Shown here: piece after piece, positions 17,447-26,189 of the stretch
How positions within the stretch are numbered: the first letter of the stretch is position 1
Layout: each line of letters begins with the position of its first letter
DNA from: Mesorhizobium norvegicum
GTDB lineage: Bacteria; Pseudomonadota; Alphaproteobacteria; Rhizobiales; Rhizobiaceae
DNA length: 64,000 bases
Direction of reading: 5' to 3'
NCBI RefSeq assembly: GCF_004919685.1
Contig: NZ_SMYZ01000015.1
Coordinates: forward strand, 16,731 to 80,730
Notes under the pieces: generated by a model
Database searches by the model: none
The model's input: the letters and a program-made list of their open reading frames with translations, nothing else
Told to the model about the DNA's origin: nothing
Position numbers and translations under genes: made by a program

Positions 17447-18661
17447 CTACTGCGTGCCGGCGGTCGCTTCACCCAACAGCTTCTGGATGGTCGCCTGGTC
17501 AGCCTCGACCGGCTTGACGACGTCACCTTCCTTCACCAACTCCTGGCCGGCGACGATGATGCGCGCGTCGGCCGGAATGCCGCCAAGTACGAGGCCGGTC
17601 GGCGTGTCGTCGACGAGGTCGATCGGGAAGAACGCCACCTTGTTGTCCTTGTCGACGGCGCGAATGCCGAGGTCGCCCTTGTCGCCAAGCGTCACCACCG
17701 AGCGCGGCAGCAGGACCGCGTCGGTCGGCAGCGCGCTGAGCTGGATTTCCGCCGTCATGCCGGCCGGCACCGAGCCATCGGCATTGGGGATGGCGACCTC
17801 GACACGGAAGGTGCGGGTCGCCGACGACGCATCGCGGCTGATATAGCGCACGGTACCTTCGACGGTCTGGCCGCTGACCAGCCGAACGCTGGCCTTGTCA
17901 CCGATCTTGAGATAGCCGAGGTCGCGCTCGCTGATCTCGCCGCGCGCAATCACCGGATCGAGCTTGAGGATGGTCGCCACCTCGCCGCCCTGCATGACGG
18001 AACTACCGAGTTCCACCGGCACCCGGTCGATGACACCGTCAAACGGCGCCTTGACTTCGTTGCGGTCAAGCTCGGCCTGCGCGGTATCCAGTTGCGATTG
18101 CGCCAGGGTCAGATTGGAGCGGGCGGTGTCGAGCTGCAGCTTCGGCAAATTGCCGGTCTTCATCAGCCGCAGCGACGCGTCCAGCTCGGCCTGGCGCTGC
18201 ACCACGAGCTGCCTGGCGTTGTCGACCATCGAGATCTTTTCTTCCGCCGCAAGCATCAGCACCAGATCGCCGGTCTTGACGTGATCGCCTTGCTTGACCG
18301 GCAGCTTGTCGATGACGCCGGCGACGCGCGTTGCCAGCACCGCCCGCTTGTCGGCTTCGGTCAGTCCGGAAATGCGGATGGCACGAGCATAGGTCTTGCG
18401 CGGCGGCGTCACCACCGCGACGGTGCGCAGCGGTGCCTTCGGCTCGGCTTCCGCCGTCTTGGGTTTGGCCGCGTCCGGCGCCTTGGCCTGCTCGACTTCG
18501 GCTGCCTTGGCTTTGTTGGCGGCTACGCTGCCGACCGACGAAAACTCGCCTGTCGCCATCCACGCCGCGAAACCAATGAGCACAACAATGGCTGCAAGCT
18601 TGTGAAACCTGATTCTCGGCATCGTCGTTTTTTCCACTGCGGGTTCGGCCAGCGTCCTCAT
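17447..18661 (-). CDS. RND efflux periplasmic adaptor (HlyD/AcrA family)
   Basis: 404 residues. One N-terminal membrane or signal segment (LAAIVVLIGFAAWMA) is followed by an Ala/Lys/Glu-rich linker, a lipoyl-like half motif (VIDKLPVKQGDHVKTGDLVLML), a coiled-coil hairpin (about residues 130-200), the second lipoyl half (VKAPFDGVIDRVPVELGSSV) and a beta-barrel domain. This is the standard membrane-fusion-protein order. A second ATG at 18622 is an equally good start. It precedes the RND permease in one operon. Confidence 0.92.
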   Translation of the reverse strand: MRTLAEPAVEKTTMPRIRFHKLAAIVVLIGFAAWMATGEFSSVGSVAANKAKAAEVEQAKAPDAAKPKTAEAEPKAPLRTVAVVTPPRKTYARAIRISGLTEADKRAVLATRVAGVIDKLPVKQGDHVKTGDLVLMLAAEEKISMVDNARQLVVQRQAELDASLRLMKTGNLPKLQLDTARSNLTLAQSQLDTAQAELDRNEVKAPFDGVIDRVPVELGSSVMQGGEVATILKLDPVIARGEISERDLGYLKIGDKASVRLVSGQTVEGTVRYISRDASSATRTFRVEVAIPNADGSVPAGMTAEIQLSALPTDAVLLPRSVVTLGDKGDLGIRAVDKDNKVAFFPIDLVDDTPTGLVLGGIPADARIIVAGQELVKEGDVVKPVEADQATIQKLLGEATAGTQ

Positions 18662-18776
18662 AACGCGGGCGCGTCGCCGATATGGGTGCGCGCCGGGCCG
18701 TGTTCAATTTGCCGTGATCGGCGAAGCGCGCTTCTACATCAAAGTTGCACCGCAATATAGTGCGAAAGTTGCGGGA

Positions 18777-19385
18777 TCATTGCGCCACCGGACAAGATGC
18801 GCCCGCCGCCGCCCAGTTTTCGATCGCTCGATAGGTTGCTTCGGCAGTGCCCGGAGCCGGCTCACGATCCGACCCCGGCGCCCAGCCCCAGGCGACCAAT
18901 TTGTCGTCGCGAACATGCAGCGCGATATCCTTCAAGCTACGGTTGCCATTGCGCAGGGGATCCTTGATCTGAGCGCAGATCTCGGCCGAGGATTTGCCGA
19001 ACCAGGCCATCTCGGTTGGCGCCAAATGCCAGCTACCGGCTCCGGGTGGCCCGTGCAATGCATTGGAATTGCTGGAGAAATGGCAGGTCGTGCAGCGCAG
19101 GCCCGGATTGCCGAAGCCCGATCCGTCAGCGCCGCGCTGGACATTGAAGGCATGAACGCGGGTGCCGCCATAATGCGCGCCGGACCAGCGCGGCCGGTCG
19201 TCCGCGACATGACAGTCGGCACAGCGCGGATGCGAGAACACCGCATAGATCTTGTCCCATTCGGACAGGCCTTTCGCCGCGTCGACCGTCGCCGGCGCCG
19301 GCGTCTGGTTCTCTTGCGCGATCGCGAACGGCACTGCCAGGACGAGCATGGCAGCAGGCGTCAGCATGATGAGGAGCTTCTTCAT
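18777..19385 (-). CDS. Secreted dihaem c-type cytochrome
   Basis: 202 residues with a signal peptide (about 1-24, AIAQ). Two haem-binding motifs are present: CADCH (55-59) and CTTCH (98-102). There is no typical single-haem cytochrome fold around them. Its ATG overlaps the molybdoenzyme stop by 4 bp, so it is the third gene of that operon and is the likely periplasmic electron acceptor for the enzyme (inference from context). Confidence 0.88.
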   Translation of the reverse strand: MKKLLIMLTPAAMLVLAVPFAIAQENQTPAPATVDAAKGLSEWDKIYAVFSHPRCADCHVADDRPRWSGAHYGGTRVHAFNVQRGADGSGFGNPGLRCTTCHFSSNSNALHGPPGAGSWHLAPTEMAWFGKSSAEICAQIKDPLRNGNRSLKDIALHVRDDKLVAWGWAPGSDREPAPGTAEATYRAIENWAAAGASCPVAQ

Positions 19386-21655
19386 GCGAAGGCCACCGTT
19401 TTCGACAGCGGCAGCGAGCGGATGCGCTTGCCGGTGAGCGCGAATATGGCGTTGGCAAGGGCCGGTGCCGCCGGCGGTGTGCCGACCTCGCCGACGCCGC
19501 CCATCTTGTGGAAGTTCTCCAGGATGGCGACTTCGAAGACCGGGCACTGGAAGATCCGCATGGCGTCGAAATCGTGGAAGTTCGACTGTTCGACCATGCC
19601 GTCGGCGAAGGTGATTTCTTGGCCCATCGCCGCCGACAGGCCGTAGATGGCGGCCGAAATCAGCTGCGCCTCGATGATGCCGGGATCGAGCGCGGTGCCG
19701 ACATCGGCGGCGATCCACACCTTCTCGATACGGATACCGACCGGCGTGTCCGCCACCTGGACGATCTCGCCGACCCAGCTGCCGAAGGACAGCGTGAAGG
19801 CCATGCCCTTGGCCTTGCCGGCGGGCAGCGCCTCACCCCATTTCGCCATCGCGGCGACTTTCTCCACCACCTTCACCGCCGAGGGATAGGCGGCCATCAG
19901 TCTCTTGCGCATCCCGACCGGATCGATTTTTCCGGCAACGGCGATCTCGTCCATGAAGCCTTCATGGAAGAAGCCGTTGACCGAACTGCCGACCGAGCGC
20001 CAGGAGCCGACGGGGATGGAGACCGGCGCCGTGACACCACTGACCCGGTAGTTCGGGATGGTGTAGGGCTGGTCATAGGCGCCATCGACAATGGTCTTGT
20101 CGGGACCGAGCGGCGATATCGAGGGGAACAGCCGGCGCAGCGTGCCGGCAATCACCGATGGCGAGGCCATCTTCATGTCGACGGCGACCGGCATGCCATC
20201 ATCACCGAGCCGCGCCTGGAACTTGCCGATAGCGGCTGGTCGATAGGCGTCGTGGCGCATGTCTTCTTCACGCGTCCAGGTCACCTTGATCGGACGCCCG
20301 CCTGTCTCCTTCGCCATCAGCGCGGCGCACAGCGCGTAATCCATCTCGACGCGCCGGCCGAAACCGCCGCCCATGAAGGTGGTGTGCACGGTGATCTTGT
20401 CCTGCTCGATGCCGACCGCATTGGCACAAAGCTGCCGCACCAGGGTCGGCGCCTGGTTGCCGCACCAGATGTCTAGCGCGCCGTCCCTAAACTGTGCCGT
20501 CGCGTTCATCGGCTCCATCGTCGCATGCGCCAGATAGGGCACCGCATAGTCGGCCTCGACGATCCTTTCGCGCGGCGCGTCGGCAAAGGCGGTATCGACA
20601 TCGCCATTGTCGCGCATCACCGAGCCCTTGGTGCCAAGCGTCTGCTTCAGCACATCGGATATGGCGGCACTGCTGAGCGGGTATTCGGGGTCGGACCACT
20701 GGGCGTCGATCGCCTCGGCTGCCTTGAACGCCGCCCATGTATTGTCGGCGATGATGCCGAAGCCATGGCCGTAATTCGTTTCGAGCGGCACGATCTTGAT
20801 CACGCCAGGCATTTTCTCGGCCTTGGAGAGGTCTGCCTTGACCGGCGTCGACCAGAAGCGCGGGCTCATCTTGACCGTGCCGTAGAGCATGTCCGGCAGC
20901 CGGACATCGATGCCGAAGATCGGCGCCCCGGTGACCTTGGCCAGCATGTCGATGCGCTTTTGCGGCTTTCCCAGCAGGTTCCAGTCGGCCCGGTCCTTGA
21001 GCCTGACTTCGGCCGGCGGCGCCATCGCGGCAGCGGCCGCGGCGACCGCGCCATAGGTCAGCGACTTGCCAGACGCCTTGTGCAGGATCGAACCGTCAGC
21101 CGTTTCCAGATCGGCGGCGGCGACACCCAGTTTTTGCGCCGCAGCCGCGATCAGCATCTGCCGGGCGGCAGCACCCGCTTGCCGCATCTTGTCAAAACCA
21201 TCACGTGTCGAAGCCGAACCACCGGTGCCCTGCAGGGCAAGGAACTTGCCGACCACGCCAAGGCCCGAGCGCACCGCTTGCGCGGTCATGCTCTCGTCGA
21301 AGAAGGCGAACGGACCACCCTCTTCAAGGATCGCTGCGTTGTAATAGGCGTAGGAGGCGGGGCCGTGCTCGACCTTGACCCGATCAAGGTCGACATCGAG
21401 TTCTTCAGCGACCATGACGGCGAGCGTCGTCGAAATGCCTTGCCCCATCTCGGCGCGCGGCGCGACGATGGTGATGGTGTTGTCGGCGCCGATCTTCACA
21501 TAGGGGTTGAACGTCGCCTCGCCCTTGCCGAGCTCGACCTCGAGCGGGTTCGGAAAAGGCTTGCGATAATAGTAGTAGCCGACGGCAACGCCGCCCGCGA
21601 CGGCGGCCGCGCCAATCAGAAACGTGCGGCGGGCGATCTTTCCGACACTGGCCAT
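19382..21655 (-). CDS. iorB: Molybdopterin-dependent oxidoreductase, large subunit (isoquinoline 1-oxidoreductase beta type)
   Basis: 757 residues in the xanthine oxidase family. A twin-arginine signal (ARRTFLIGAAAVAGG, RR at 9-10) marks Tat export with the folded cofactor. Conserved segments include VAPRAEMGQGISTTLAVMVAEEL, the GGGFGRRVEMDY molybdopterin loop, and a C-terminal VGEVGTPPAAPALANAIFALTG. Subunit order Fe-S, Mo, cytochrome c matches periplasmic aldehyde or isoquinoline dehydrogenases. The true substrate cannot be fixed; the symbol is by similarity. Confidence 0.88.
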   Translation of the reverse strand: MASVGKIARRTFLIGAAAVAGGVAVGYYYYRKPFPNPLEVELGKGEATFNPYVKIGADNTITIVAPRAEMGQGISTTLAVMVAEELDVDLDRVKVEHGPASYAYYNAAILEEGGPFAFFDESMTAQAVRSGLGVVGKFLALQGTGGSASTRDGFDKMRQAGAAARQMLIAAAAQKLGVAAADLETADGSILHKASGKSLTYGAVAAAAAAMAPPAEVRLKDRADWNLLGKPQKRIDMLAKVTGAPIFGIDVRLPDMLYGTVKMSPRFWSTPVKADLSKAEKMPGVIKIVPLETNYGHGFGIIADNTWAAFKAAEAIDAQWSDPEYPLSSAAISDVLKQTLGTKGSVMRDNGDVDTAFADAPRERIVEADYAVPYLAHATMEPMNATAQFRDGALDIWCGNQAPTLVRQLCANAVGIEQDKITVHTTFMGGGFGRRVEMDYALCAALMAKETGGRPIKVTWTREEDMRHDAYRPAAIGKFQARLGDDGMPVAVDMKMASPSVIAGTLRRLFPSISPLGPDKTIVDGAYDQPYTIPNYRVSGVTAPVSIPVGSWRSVGSSVNGFFHEGFMDEIAVAGKIDPVGMRKRLMAAYPSAVKVVEKVAAMAKWGEALPAGKAKGMAFTLSFGSWVGEIVQVADTPVGIRIEKVWIAADVGTALDPGIIEAQLISAAIYGLSAAMGQEITFADGMVEQSNFHDFDAMRIFQCPVFEVAILENFHKMGGVGEVGTPPAAPALANAIFALTGKRIRSLPLSKTVAFA

Positions 21656-21657
21656 GG

Positions 21658-22119
21658 TCAGAGCCCCGCCGTCTTGAGCGCAGCAGCCTTCTTGATGGCC
21701 GAGCGAATCCTAGGATAGGTGCCGCAGCGGCAGAGATTGCCGCCCATGGCGTTGTCAATGTCGGCATCGCTCGGGTCGGCGACTTCGTCGAGCAGCGCCA
21801 CCGCGCTCATGATCTGGCCGGCCTGGCAGTAGCCGCATTGCGCGACCTGTTCCTCCAGCCATGCCTGCTGCACCGGATGCAGTCTGCCCGCAGTGCCGAT
21901 ACCTTCAATGGTGGTGACGGCGCCGCTGACCTGGCCGACCGGAAGCGAGCAGGAACGCACCGGCTGACCGTCGACATGAACGGTGCAGGCGCCGCAGGCG
22001 GCGATGCCGCAGCCGAACTTCGGTCCGGTCTTGCCGATGAGATCGCGCAGCGCCCACAGCAGCGGCATGTCCGGATCGGCATCGATATCGAATGACTGCC
22101 CGTCGACGGTGAGGCGCAT
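21658..22119 (-). CDS. iorA: [2Fe-2S] subunit of molybdenum hydroxylase (IorA type)
   Basis: 153 residues from the ATG at 22119. It has the plant-type ferredoxin cluster Cys37, Cys42, Cys45, Cys57 ([13 protein letters not shown]) and the second cluster Cys95, Cys98, Cys130, Cys132 ([18 protein letters not shown]), as in all small Fe-S subunits of this enzyme family. It has no signal peptide, so it is exported together with the Tat-tagged large subunit. First gene of a three-gene operon behind a TetR operator. Confidence 0.93.
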   Translation of the reverse strand: MRLTVDGQSFDIDADPDMPLLWALRDLIGKTGPKFGCGIAACGACTVHVDGQPVRSCSLPVGQVSGAVTTIEGIGTAGRLHPVQQAWLEEQVAQCGYCQAGQIMSAVALLDEVADPSDADIDNAMGGNLCRCGTYPRIRSAIKKAAALKTAGL

Positions 22120-22179
22120 GGGGATACCCTTTGTTGCCCGAGGTGAAATGGCCACCTGGTCATTTCATCCTCAAACAGA

Positions 22180-22204
22180 TTGACAAATTACGTCATTTTG
22201 TCAA
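22180..22204. promoter_or_regulatory. Palindromic TetR-type operator between iorA and the regulator
   Basis: Perfect arms TTGACAAA (22180-22187) and TTTGTCAA (22197-22204) flank a 9-bp AT-rich spacer in the 113-bp divergent gap. Size and position fit a TetR-family site controlling both directions. TTGACA in the left arm may also serve as a -35 box for the regulator, which would make it self-repressing. Confidence 0.7.
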
Positions 22205-22232
22205 TTAAGATTTTGCAGGATAGAATTGCTCC

Positions 22233-22829
22233 ATGAATCAGATCGAAGACATCGCCGCCGCCGACCCCAAACGCGTCCGCATCCTGGATGGGGCGATGAA
22301 GGTGTTTTTGGCCTATGGCTTCTCCCGCACCACCATGGATGACATCGCCCGCGCCGCCGACATGTCGCGGCCGGCGCTCTATCTCCTGTTCAAGAACAAG
22401 ACCGACATTTTCCGCGCCATCGCCATGATGATCCTGTCGCGCTCGGTCGAGGCGGCACAAATGGCTCTGGCCGGCGACGGCACCTTCACCGAGCGTATGA
22501 TGCGAGCCATCGATGAGGCATTCATCTCGATGATGAGCGCCGTCATTGCCTCGCCGCACGGCGCCGAATTGCTGGACATGAAGTCGAGCCTTGGCGATCT
22601 GGTGGGATGCTGGCGCGGCGGGCTTGGCAAGCATATTGCCGCTGCAATCGAAGGCGAAGCAACCAGGAACGGCGTCGATCTGGCGGCCAGGGGCCTGTCG
22701 ACGCAACTGCTTGCCGACATGCTGCTCGACGGGCTGGAAGGCATGAAGGCGCGGATCAGCGATCCGGAGGGGCAGCGGCAGGCAGCCGCCGCCCTGATCA
22801 GGGTGATCAACCTGACCTTGAAAGCATGA
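22233..22829 (+). CDS. TetR/AcrR-family regulator
   Basis: 198 residues with the N-terminal TetR helix-turn-helix (RVRILDGAMKVFLAYGFSRTTMDDIARAADMSRPALYLLFKNK, residues about 15-57) and a ligand-binding helical C-terminus. Divergent from the molybdoenzyme operon with a shared palindrome between them, so it is the probable local repressor. Ligand unknown. Confidence 0.93.
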   Translation: MNQIEDIAAADPKRVRILDGAMKVFLAYGFSRTTMDDIARAADMSRPALYLLFKNKTDIFRAIAMMILSRSVEAAQMALAGDGTFTERMMRAIDEAFISMMSAVIASPHGAELLDMKSSLGDLVGCWRGGLGKHIAAAIEGEATRNGVDLAARGLSTQLLADMLLDGLEGMKARISDPEGQRQAAAALIRVINLTLKA

Positions 22830-22862
22830 TCGCGGACCAATTGATGCACATCGATTGGTCGT

Positions 22863-23993
22863 TCAGGCCCGGCGGCGCTCCGCCTCGGGATTCTTCCGCG
22901 CAGCAAGAAATTCCTTGACCCGGCGGCCGGGTGCCGGACCGCGCACCGGCTTGAAGCCGTCATCGAGTTCGCCGGAGAGATCGAGTGTCGGACGCTTGCC
23001 GACGGCGTCGTAATTCTCTTCCAGCCAGTCGCTGGCTGCGGTGCGGCCGAGATCGCGCAGATAGGTCAGGAACGCCCATTCGGCATTGACCTTCGATGAC
23101 GCCGACAGGTCCTTGAACGCTTCGTCGGCATCGATGCGGTGCATGCGGATGTCGCGGTATTCGCCATGCGGCAGACGGCCGGCGGCGATCAGTTCCTTGA
23201 CGAAGGCGATCGAGCGGAATTCACGCAGCAGCCCGGCGTTGAAGGTGATCTCGTCAATGCGGTTCTGGATCTCGTTGGCGCTCCTCGGCGTTCCCTCCCG
23301 CACCACCGGATTGATCTGCACCAGAAGCACGTCCTCGGTCGCGGCCGTCTTGAAGAAAGGATAGAGCGCCGGATTGCCGCCATAGCCGCCATCCCAATAG
23401 GGCACGCCCTTGATCTCGACGGCACGGAACAGTTGCGGCAAGCAGGCCGAGGCCATCACCGTGTCGAGGTCGATCTCGCCGTCGGAAAAGACGCGCAACT
23501 GTCCGGTCTCGACATTGGTCGCCGAGATGAACAGTTCCATCGACTTGCAGGCGCGGACATTCTCGAAATCGATCTCCTGCTGCACCACGTCGCGCAGCGG
23601 ATTGAGGCCGAGCGGGTTGGCGACGTAGGGCGAGAACACCCGCGACATGGTGTCGAAGAAGACGTAGCCGGGCGTGTTCTCGATCGACCAGTTGCCCCAG
23701 GCGACATCCCAAGGCATGCGCTGCACCGGGCTGAACCGGCCCTTGGCCGCCACCGCACGCCAGAAATCGTCGAGTTTTTGCCGGGCTCCCTCGACGCCAC
23801 CGCGGACAAAGCCGTCGGCCAGCGCCACCGCGTTCATGGCGCCGGCGCTGGTGCCGGACACTGCTGATATCTCCAGCCGTCCGTCCTCCAGCAGGCGGTC
23901 GAGCACACCCCAGGAAAAGGCCCCGTGCGAGCCGCCCCCCTGAAGTGCTACGTTGATCTTCTTCGTCTCCTCCGCCTTGCCGTTTTTGGTCAT
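22863..23993 (-). CDS. Patatin-like phospholipase family protein
   Basis: 376 residues from the ATG at 23993; the upstream codons look non-coding. The patatin fold signatures are complete: oxyanion loop QGGGSHGAF (18-26), nucleophile GTSAG (Ser49) and the Asp of the dyad in YWDGGYGGNPAL. No signal peptide, so probably cytosolic. It ends in an Arg-rich tail and may carry the C-terminal DUF3734-type extension. It follows 3-hydroxybutyrate dehydrogenase in one operon, which suggests a role with hydroxyacyl esters or storage granules rather than general lipids (inference). Confidence 0.88.
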   Translation of the reverse strand: MTKNGKAEETKKINVALQGGGSHGAFSWGVLDRLLEDGRLEISAVSGTSAGAMNAVALADGFVRGGVEGARQKLDDFWRAVAAKGRFSPVQRMPWDVAWGNWSIENTPGYVFFDTMSRVFSPYVANPLGLNPLRDVVQQEIDFENVRACKSMELFISATNVETGQLRVFSDGEIDLDTVMASACLPQLFRAVEIKGVPYWDGGYGGNPALYPFFKTAATEDVLLVQINPVVREGTPRSANEIQNRIDEITFNAGLLREFRSIAFVKELIAAGRLPHGEYRDIRMHRIDADEAFKDLSASSKVNAEWAFLTYLRDLGRTAASDWLEENYDAVGKRPTLDLSGELDDGFKPVRGPAPGRRVKEFLAARKNPEAERRRA

Positions 23994-24042
23994 GGCGTCG
24001 TCCTTGATCTGTCTGTTTGGGTAGATGAGAAAATTTTGCGCC

Positions 24043-24825
24043 TCACGCGGCGGTCCAGCCGCCGTCGACGGAGAGATGCGTGCCGTTGACCTGCGCTGCC
24101 GCGTCCGAACACAGGAACACCGCCGCTGCCGCGATCTGCTCAACCGTGACGAATTCCTTGGTCGGCTGCTTGTCCAGCATGACCTCGCGGATGACGGTCT
24201 CGCGGTCCATGTTGTGGGCTTTCATCTGGTCGGGGATCTGCGCCTCGACCAGCGGCGTCAACACATAGCCCGGGCAGATGGCGTTGCAGGTGATTTTCTC
24301 ACGCGCCAGTTCGAGCGCGACGGTCTTGGTCAGCCCCATGATGCCGTGCTTGGCCGCGACATAGGCCGACTTGAACGGTGACGCGACCAGGCCATGCGCC
24401 GAGGCAATGTTGACGATCCGGCCACCGCCGGCCTTTTTCATCAGTGGAATTGCGGCTGCGATGGTGTGGAACGCCGACGAGAGGTTGATGGCGATGATGG
24501 CATCCCACTTCTCGGTTGGGAATTCCTCCACCGGCGCGACATGCTGGATGCCGGCATTGTTGACGAGGATATCGACCGACCCGAATATCTCAGCCGCCTT
24601 GGCGACAAGCGCCCGGCATTCGGCCGGTTTCGACATATCGGCCTTGATGTAGACAGTCTTCACCTTGTGCTGTCTGGCGATTGCATCGGCGATGGCGTGG
24701 TCGGCGGCCGTGTCGGAGAAGGAGTTGACGACGACGTTATGGCCTTCGGCCGCCAACGCCTGGGCGATGGCCAGGCCAATGCCCGATGTGGAGCCGGTGA
24801 TAATTGCGGTTTTTCTGGCGGCCAA
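24043..24825 (-). CDS. bdhA: D-3-hydroxybutyrate dehydrogenase
   Basis: A 260-residue short-chain dehydrogenase that interconverts 3-hydroxybutyrate and acetoacetate with NAD. The N-terminal TGSTSGIG cofactor loop, NNAG, the Ser of the triad in NIASAHGLVASP and YVAAKHG (Tyr-x-x-x-Lys) are all present. The HxxxVASPFKSAYVAAKHG and QIPDQ stretches are typical of PHB-linked 3-hydroxybutyrate dehydrogenases. Upstream gene of the patatin-like hydrolase; the pair lies near phaR-phaA-phaB. Confidence 0.92.
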   Translation of the reverse strand: MAARKTAIITGSTSGIGLAIAQALAAEGHNVVVNSFSDTAADHAIADAIARQHKVKTVYIKADMSKPAECRALVAKAAEIFGSVDILVNNAGIQHVAPVEEFPTEKWDAIIAINLSSAFHTIAAAIPLMKKAGGGRIVNIASAHGLVASPFKSAYVAAKHGIMGLTKTVALELAREKITCNAICPGYVLTPLVEAQIPDQMKAHNMDRETVIREVMLDKQPTKEFVTVEQIAAAAVFLCSDAAAQVNGTHLSVDGGWTAA

Positions 24826-25008
24826 GGGCAGAATCCTCTGGTTGCGGCAAGAGCGGACTTATGTTGCAGTGCAGCATATAGGCTCAATGCGACGCAATAA
24901 CAGCGGCCAGAATTTGCGGCGAGATGAAATTTTCGTCATGAGCGGCCACACGGCCGCTCACCAGGAGGACGTAGGCTGGATCGCCCCGCCCTTCCCAGGC
25001 GAAAGAAC

Positions 25009-26097
25009 TCAGGCAACCAGGTCCGGTACAGGCCCAACATAGCGCGACTGCGGACGGATCAGCCGTCCGGTCGTCTGCTGCTCGCGTGCATGGGCAATCC
25101 AGCCGGCGACACGCCCCGCGGCAAAGACATTGCTGAAGGCTGACGGTGGAAAGCCCGCTGCCTCCAGCAACAGCGCGGTGTAGAACTCGACATTGGTCTG
25201 CAGCGAGCGCGACGGCTTGGCGACCCGCAGCACGTCGAGTGCTGCTTGCTCCACTGTCTCCGCGAAGGCGAGCCGGCGGCCGGTTTCGCCCTCGCCGCCG
25301 AGTTGCCGCACGACCGCCTTCAGTACATCGGCGCGCGGATCGCGCACGCGGTAGATGCGATGTCCGAACCCCATGATGCGCTCGCCATGCGCGACCTCGT
25401 CGCGCAGCCAACCGGCGGCATCGCCATGCGCCTGGATCGCATCCAGCATCTCGATGACAGGGCCAGGCGCGCCGCCATGCAGCGGCCCCTTGAGCGCGCC
25501 AAGCCCGGCCAGCACGGACGAAGTCAGGCCAGCCAGTGTCGAGGCGACCACGCGTGTGGCGAAGGTCGATGCGTTGAGGCCATGATCGCAGACGGTCACC
25601 AGATAGGTGTCGAGCGCTTTTGCCAGCGCCGGCGAAGCGGCCGCACCGTTGAGCATCCTCAGCATATCGGCGGCATGGTCGGCGCGGCTGTCCGACGCGA
25701 TCGGCTCCTCGCCGCGCTGCAGGCGCAGCAGGGCCGGTGTCAGCACCGCGGGCGCCGCGATCAGCAGCAAGGCGTCCGTCAGCGTATCGCCGTCCGGCAG
25801 CAGCGCCATGCCGGCGCGCATAGCGCTGTAGACATCGAGCGATGCCAGCAGGGGCAACGAGGGCAAAAGCCGTTCGAACACGTCCGCACGTGCCTGGCCC
25901 AGAGCCCGCGTCAATTCCGCATCATCGGGAAGGTCGTCGAAGAAGCCATCCAGCAGCAACCGAACAACCTGCGCATAACGCCAGCGGCCGGCCAGTTCCG
26001 GCAGCGAATGACCTCGGATCGTCAGACGGCCGCCAAGACCATCCACATCGGACAGCACCGTTTCCGCCGCCACCACGTCATCGAGCCCATTCGCCAT
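25009..26097 (-). CDS. Citrate synthase family protein with Glu at the catalytic Asp position
   Basis: 362 residues from the ATG at 26097. The fold is clear: CDHGLNAST (His172), GPLHGGAP (His207), GFGHRIYRVRDPRAD (His246). These match the oxaloacetate- and acetyl-CoA-binding histidines of GltA. The catalytic Asp of NVDFYSG is replaced: the sequence reads NVEFYTAL, Glu304 (codon GAG). It is shorter than GltA (about 430) and lacks the N-terminal allosteric domain, as in type I citrate/2-methylcitrate synthases. Activity is uncertain. Divergent from a second paralogue at 26190. Confidence 0.88.
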   Translation of the reverse strand: MANGLDDVVAAETVLSDVDGLGGRLTIRGHSLPELAGRWRYAQVVRLLLDGFFDDLPDDAELTRALGQARADVFERLLPSLPLLASLDVYSAMRAGMALLPDGDTLTDALLLIAAPAVLTPALLRLQRGEEPIASDSRADHAADMLRMLNGAAASPALAKALDTYLVTVCDHGLNASTFATRVVASTLAGLTSSVLAGLGALKGPLHGGAPGPVIEMLDAIQAHGDAAGWLRDEVAHGERIMGFGHRIYRVRDPRADVLKAVVRQLGGEGETGRRLAFAETVEQAALDVLRVAKPSRSLQTNVEFYTALLLEAAGFPPSAFSNVFAAGRVAGWIAHAREQQTTGRLIRPQSRYVGPVPDLVA

Positions 26098-26151
26098 AGC
26101 CTGTCTCCTTGAAGCATTTCCGGATCGGAGATAAGGCTGGGCAACACATCC

Positions 26152-26176
26152 ATCAATCTTGATCAATAGAATCAAT
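26152..26176. promoter_or_regulatory. Three ATCAAT direct repeats between the citrate synthase paralogues
   Basis: ATCAAT occurs at 26152, 26162 and 26171, spaced 10 and 9 bp, on one face of the helix, in the 92-bp divergent gap. The first two also form a TTGAT-ATCAA dyad. The downstream gene encodes a helix-turn-helix fused to citrate synthase and could bind here (inference). Confidence 0.45.
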
Positions 26177-26189
26177 ATCAGAGCTCGAT

